64,000 bases of DNA from Manis javanica (Eukaryota; Chordata; Mammalia; Pholidota; Manidae). The stretch's first letter is position 1. Every line of letters starts with the position of its first letter. Shown here piece by piece: positions 61,627 to 64,000 of this stretch. The notes below the pieces were generated by a model. That model did no database searches and had not been told where the DNA came from. It worked only from the letters and a program-made list of their open reading frames with translations. Position numbers and translations under genes: made by a program. The stretch spans positions 154,578,401 through 154,642,400 of the forward strand of contig NC_133158.1 of NCBI RefSeq assembly GCF_040802235.1, in the 5' to 3' direction.

Positions 61627-61689
61627 AAGCCTGATAATGTATGTGAGCTGTATTTTTTAAAAGTACTTATCTTTTGGAGTAAATACTCA

Positions 61690-61850
61690 AATACACAGAG
61701 GGAAGTGTATAAGTCCAAGGGTGTGTGGATGGAAAAGACTGGTCATGAGTTAATAATTAAGACTGGGTGATACGTATATCAGAGCTTTTTACAGTAGTCT
61801 CCTTACCTTTAAAAATTTTCATAATAAAATGTAAGAAAAAAAGATTCCTG
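61690..61850 (+). repeat. Old L1 3' end
   Basis: 'agactgggtgatacgtatat' and 'aaaattttcataataaaatg' followed by an A-rich tail, a pattern of L1M-type 3' ends. Confidence 0.6.
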
Positions 61851-63339
61851 GAGTTCAATTCCTTATTTGTGTTTCCAGTTTGGGCAACCCCAAAGATAAT
61901 TGAGACTGGTCTGAATATGCTGAGAATCAGGATATTGTAATTCAGCTGAGAATTCCAGAGTTACGTGTGGGCGTGGACGCAAGGCAGAACTGGCCCGAGA
62001 GATGCCCAAAGGAGTCAAGATGCTCGTGGAGATATTAAGCCTGAATGGACACTACAATTGTAACAACCACCAGACAGGTTTGAGAAACCAGATATAAGGC
62101 ACTGAAAGGAATCTGAGATGCGGAAATACAGCGAGAGGGTCTGGAATGGTAAATGGGTGTTAGAACCTAGAAATACTCTTTCAATAAAGCCTAGCATGCA
62201 AAAGGTCATATTTTCTGCTGTGGTGGGATTTCTTAAAGATTACTTTGAACTACTTGAGTCACAGCACCCAATAAGGTCTGACACTTAAAAATCAAACATG
62301 TTTTTGAAAATAAATTTTTATAATTTCTTTACATTTTAGTGGATTGATCTTCTTTCAGGTTTAAATAAATCTGGAAAGAAGGAACTATTCACACATTAAA
62401 AGAATATTATTCAGCACCTGGTATGTGCTAGGCACAGACCTACATGCAGGAGATAAATGGTACCTGATTACATAGAGCTTAGGGTACAGTGAGGAAGATA
62501 AAAATGAACCCAACAATCTCTCTAATACATCGTTAGAGACTAAGGCAAGTGCTTTGAAGAAGTACAAGGAACTATTAAAGCGCTGACTTACTCTAGCTGG
62601 AAGAATTACCTGTGTAAGTGGAACTCAGTGGAAGCTCGGATGATTGGGGAAACAGAGGGTTACATTGGGAAGAGGGAGTAAGAGCAGGCTGTGGGTCTGA
62701 CTGATCAAGAAGCCTTGGTTTTTACTATGAAGGCAAAACATTGGGTTGCAAAGTAATATGCTCACCTGGGAGGATGAAATATGTGGGTAAAAACAGTCCT
62801 AAAGTGACAAGGCCATCTTAGCCAACAGGAAAGTATCATGATCTGATAAATTCACTGAATTTTCTGTTGGTTATGGAGTCATTTTCAGCAGTAAGATCTC
62901 AGAAGTTTGAGGCATGTGGTGAATGATGCTTAACACACCCTTAGATGAAAAACAATCGGCTAAAAAAAAAATAACACAAGTAAATATCTTGTGTTTGTAT
63001 CCACATGGAACTCATCTATCATATACACTGGTGGTAGCTTATCTCCAAAGATGTTCAGTCAGTTCCTTCTCTTTGTGTACCTACATGCTGCTTCTCATTT
63101 GAGAGGTAGAGTCTGTCCTACAATAATCCTGTCCTGGCAATAATCCAGGTCTTGGAGGAGGCTAAGAGAAGCAGTCATATGGTATGCAGAAGCGGGGGAG
63201 GCCAGCAGCGAGGTGAGCATCCACATCAAATCTGGGCTGGCTTTTAATTACTCTGTTATCAGAATGTGGCAGAACACTCTTTAGGCCATTACAAGGCTCA
63301 GGCTTTAAGATCACTGGAAGTTTCTCCTTCTTTTCTTTT
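61851..63339. other. Intergenic, no gene seen
   Basis: A mammalian-wide repeat trace at 62395-62560 ('agcacctggtatgtgctagg', 'catagagcttagggtacagt'); the rest is unrecognised. Confidence 0.4.
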
Positions 63340-63605
63340 GGAGGCTTAAGCCACCATGTAAGAAGTCTAGACTGCTATGCTGGAGAAAGACGCCATGTGG
63401 AGAAGCACTGGGATACCAGGTAAGTGAGTGAAGAAGCCACCTTGGATGCCAGCCCAGGCAAACCTTCAAGTGACTCAGCTGTAACTTACCACCACCGCCT
63501 AACAAGCCAACTAGCCAAGTTAACCCACAGAACCATGAGAGTCAGTATACTTTGCTGTTTTAAGATACTACATCTTGGGGTGCTTTTGGCAATAAGGAAG
63601 CAGAA
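63340..63605 (+). repeat. MLT1-related LTR
   Basis: 'gccaccatgtaagaagtcta', 'gacgccatgtggagaagcac', 'gtgagtgaagaagccacctt', 'ctgttttaagatactacatc' run in MaLR LTR order. Confidence 0.6.
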
Positions 63606-63849
63606 ATCTTCTTTAACACCTAGTACCTATGAGGAGCATAGCTCGTGCTCCACAAATGTTTGTTAAGCCAAATTTGAGTTGCACTGTCCTTTGTAGAGCA
63701 CACCAGATCTCTCCAAATTTCACTGTGGCTTTTAGTAAGGGGCAGTGGCGAAAATTAGCAGGGTAGGGTCAGTTGTCTTGCACACTCCTATGGGACGTGT
63801 GGGAAATAACAAGTGGTCAGGGGAAGACTAATATTTAGTAAGGGTCTGT

Positions 63850-63990
63850 TACTAGCTGCCAGGGACAGTACCATGCACTTGACATATGCTATCTTGTTTC
63901 ATTCTCAAAACAATCATTCACAAGAAGTGATATAATCATCCCCATTTTAGAGATGAGAAACCTGAGGCCACAATGTTTTGCTGAATGGCA
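63850..63990 (-). repeat. MIR SINE
   Basis: Reverse MIR: 'cttgacatatgctatcttgt', 'ttcattctcaaaacaatcat', 'cattttagagatgagaaacc'; runs to near the window end. Confidence 0.75.
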
Positions 63991-64000
63991 GAGTCCAGTT

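Noticed and set aside
1..64000. tRNA, rRNA or other structured RNA genes
   Set aside because: No cloverleaf with A and B boxes or recognisable snRNA/snoRNA was found by eye; MIR-internal tRNA-like traces are too decayed.

Overview
The window is vertebrate genomic DNA, clearly from a placental mammal: dispersed spliced exons with GT/AG borders, long introns, MIR, MaLR-type LTRs, hAT fossils and L1 copies. Two protein-coding genes are recognised. At the left edge lies the last coding exon and long 3'UTR of WWTR1 (TAZ, the Hippo-pathway transcriptional co-activator), on the + strand. From about 47.8 kb down to 25.1 kb, on the - strand, lies a complete five-exon TM4SF4 (L6-family four-transmembrane protein, 202 residues). 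The two genes converge tail to tail, the arrangement known at human chromosome 3q25.

Layout: 1-3,505 WWTR1 terminal exon; 3,506-25,064 intergenic DNA between the two 3' ends, holding old repeats and one large insertion (13,003-21,347); 25,065-47,820 TM4SF4 with introns of 0.7, 10.7, 7.8 and 2.1 kb; 47,821-64,000 the region upstream of TM4SF4, with no recognisable gene, only repeat fossils and one young retroposon. Nearly all open frames outside the exons and the L1 are chance or repeat-derived.

The most interesting object is the 8.3-kb insertion. It starts as a full-length LINE-1 with a 5'UTR of about four tandem ~157-bp monomers, ORF1 and ORF2. It does not end at the L1 A-rich tail. It runs on through about 1.8 kb of retroviral 3' sequence: an Env transmembrane-subunit remnant, polypurine tract, U3, R with AATAAA, then poly(A). 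One target-site duplication at a TT/AAAA L1 endonuclease site brackets the whole composite, so L1 and ERV parts appear to have integrated together. A second, 5'-truncated copy of just the ERV 3' end lies at 60.9-61.6 kb with its own 12-bp duplication and poly(A), showing that this 3' end is mobilised by L1 machinery.

Species: no Alu, B1/B2, Bov-tA, PRE-1, CAN, ERE or VES SINE was recognised in 64 kb, while L1 and ERV copies look fairly young. Together with my impression of the ERV-tail repeat, this makes a pangolin my leading guess, but only a guess.
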